Source of the DNA: Nitrospira sp.
GTDB taxonomy: Bacteria; Nitrospirota; Nitrospiria; Nitrospirales; Nitrospiraceae
NCBI GenBank assembly: GCA_024760545.1
Contig: CP060501.1
Span: 124,001-188,000 of the forward strand
Length of the DNA stretch: 64,000 bases
Direction of reading: 5' to 3'
Part shown: positions 63,813-64,000 of the stretch, in pieces
How positions within the stretch are numbered: the stretch's first letter is position 1
How the letters are laid out: each line of letters begins with the position of its first letter
Notes under the pieces: generated by a model
What the model was told of the DNA's origin: nothing
The model's input: the letters and a program-made list of their open reading frames with translations, nothing else
Databases searched by the model: none
Program-made: the position numbers and the translations under genes

Positions 63813-64000
63813 ATGAGATGCTTCACTCGTGGCTTGGTGTCCTGCTTTCTTGGCATGTTGCTGATGACGCTCGCGGTCGGCGTCGGTGCATCTGAACAGG
63901 CGTCCGCCTATGAATCCATGGCTGTGGTTGATGGAGGGGCGGTCAAAGGGATGGTCCACTTCAGCGGTGATTTGCCTGATCCATTTGCGTTCAAACTTCA
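63813..64000 (+). CDS. Exported protein, 3' end outside window (plastocyanin/regulatory-like start)
   Basis: Only the first 62 codons are visible. RBS CAGGAG lies 7 bases before the ATG. The N-terminus is a signal peptide (LVSCFLGMLLMTLAVGVGAS), followed by GGAVKGMVHFSGDLPDPFAF. That pattern, G-x-V-x-G-x-V-x-F-x-G, is common at the start of exported cupredoxin or carboxypeptidase-regulatory-like proteins. A role beside the multicopper oxidase, such as electron or copper carrier, is possible but cannot be shown from this fragment. Confidence 0.6.
   Translation, partial: MRCFTRGLVSCFLGMLLMTLAVGVGASEQASAYESMAVVDGGAVKGMVHFSGDLPDPFAFKL

Noticed and set aside
1..64000. CRISPR arrays, tRNA or rRNA genes
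   Set aside because: No regularly spaced direct repeats with spacers and no recognisable tRNA or rRNA segment was found on either strand.

Overview
The window reads as a chromosomal segment from a Gram-negative, LPS-making bacterium, most likely Nitrospira or a close relative in Nitrospirota. This is inferred from the kdo/heptose genes next to pyrG, a very large multicopper oxidase, a MutL/DUF6754 membrane cluster, and a short dispersed repeat with GGATGTTGAAAAAG-type ends. No rRNA or tRNA gene is present, so this is inference and not proof. Almost every gene is on the + strand; the one minus-strand unit is a BrnT-type toxin-antitoxin pair.

Layout. (1) 1-9.7 kb is a housekeeping and envelope block: lepA (5' cut), lepB, a heptose kinase, kdsB, pyrG, kdsA, kdsD, pgsA, a secreted lipoprotein esterase and plsY. 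Several junctions overlap as ATGA or GTGA. A terminal-inverted-repeat element lies directly after pgsA. (2) 9.8-11.2 kb is a small accessory patch (tiny lipoprotein, BrnT-type pair) between two look-alike sigma70 promoters. (3) 11.2-18.2 kb is a seven-gene operon: an ASKHA ATPase of the MutL type, a barrel-sandwich/KOW protein, a DUF6754 membrane protein and three more membrane proteins. Its function is unknown. A Memo-family protein follows. (4) 18.2-23.4 kb is a duplicated regulatory zone. Two copies of an enhancer-like dyad array plus a sigma54-type promoter sit behind Memo 3' ends, one intact and one a relic. One copy precedes a cytoplasmic papain-like protease; the other precedes a LuxR-type regulator with a degenerate receiver domain. 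A second, stand-alone degenerate receiver follows.

(5) 23.4-47.9 kb is a complete-looking contractile injection system of the extracellular (Afp/PVC-like, eCIS) type: sheath, tube, chaperone-like protein, terminator/cap, AAA+ ATPase, LysM-type hub adaptor, gp27/gp5 spike, PAAR tip, gp25, two gp6-like baseplate proteins, a gpI-like protein and a large beta-helix protein. No obvious tape-measure gene is present. (6) 48.0-58.5 kb is a head-to-tail array of six genes that share an N-terminal cysteine knuckle and the eCIS core domain (DUF4157) but carry different C-termini: four zinc-protease-like, one OmpA-like and one with annexin-like repeats. They look like a cargo set for the injection machine, diversified by duplication and C-terminal swapping. 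(7) 58.9-64 kb holds a secreted 1580-residue multicopper oxidase, two back-to-back terminators, and the start of another exported protein cut by the window end.

Working model (inference): the pseudo-receivers and the sigma54-type control region switch the injection-system locus, perhaps together with the papain-like protease, and the six DUF4157 proteins are its loaded effectors.
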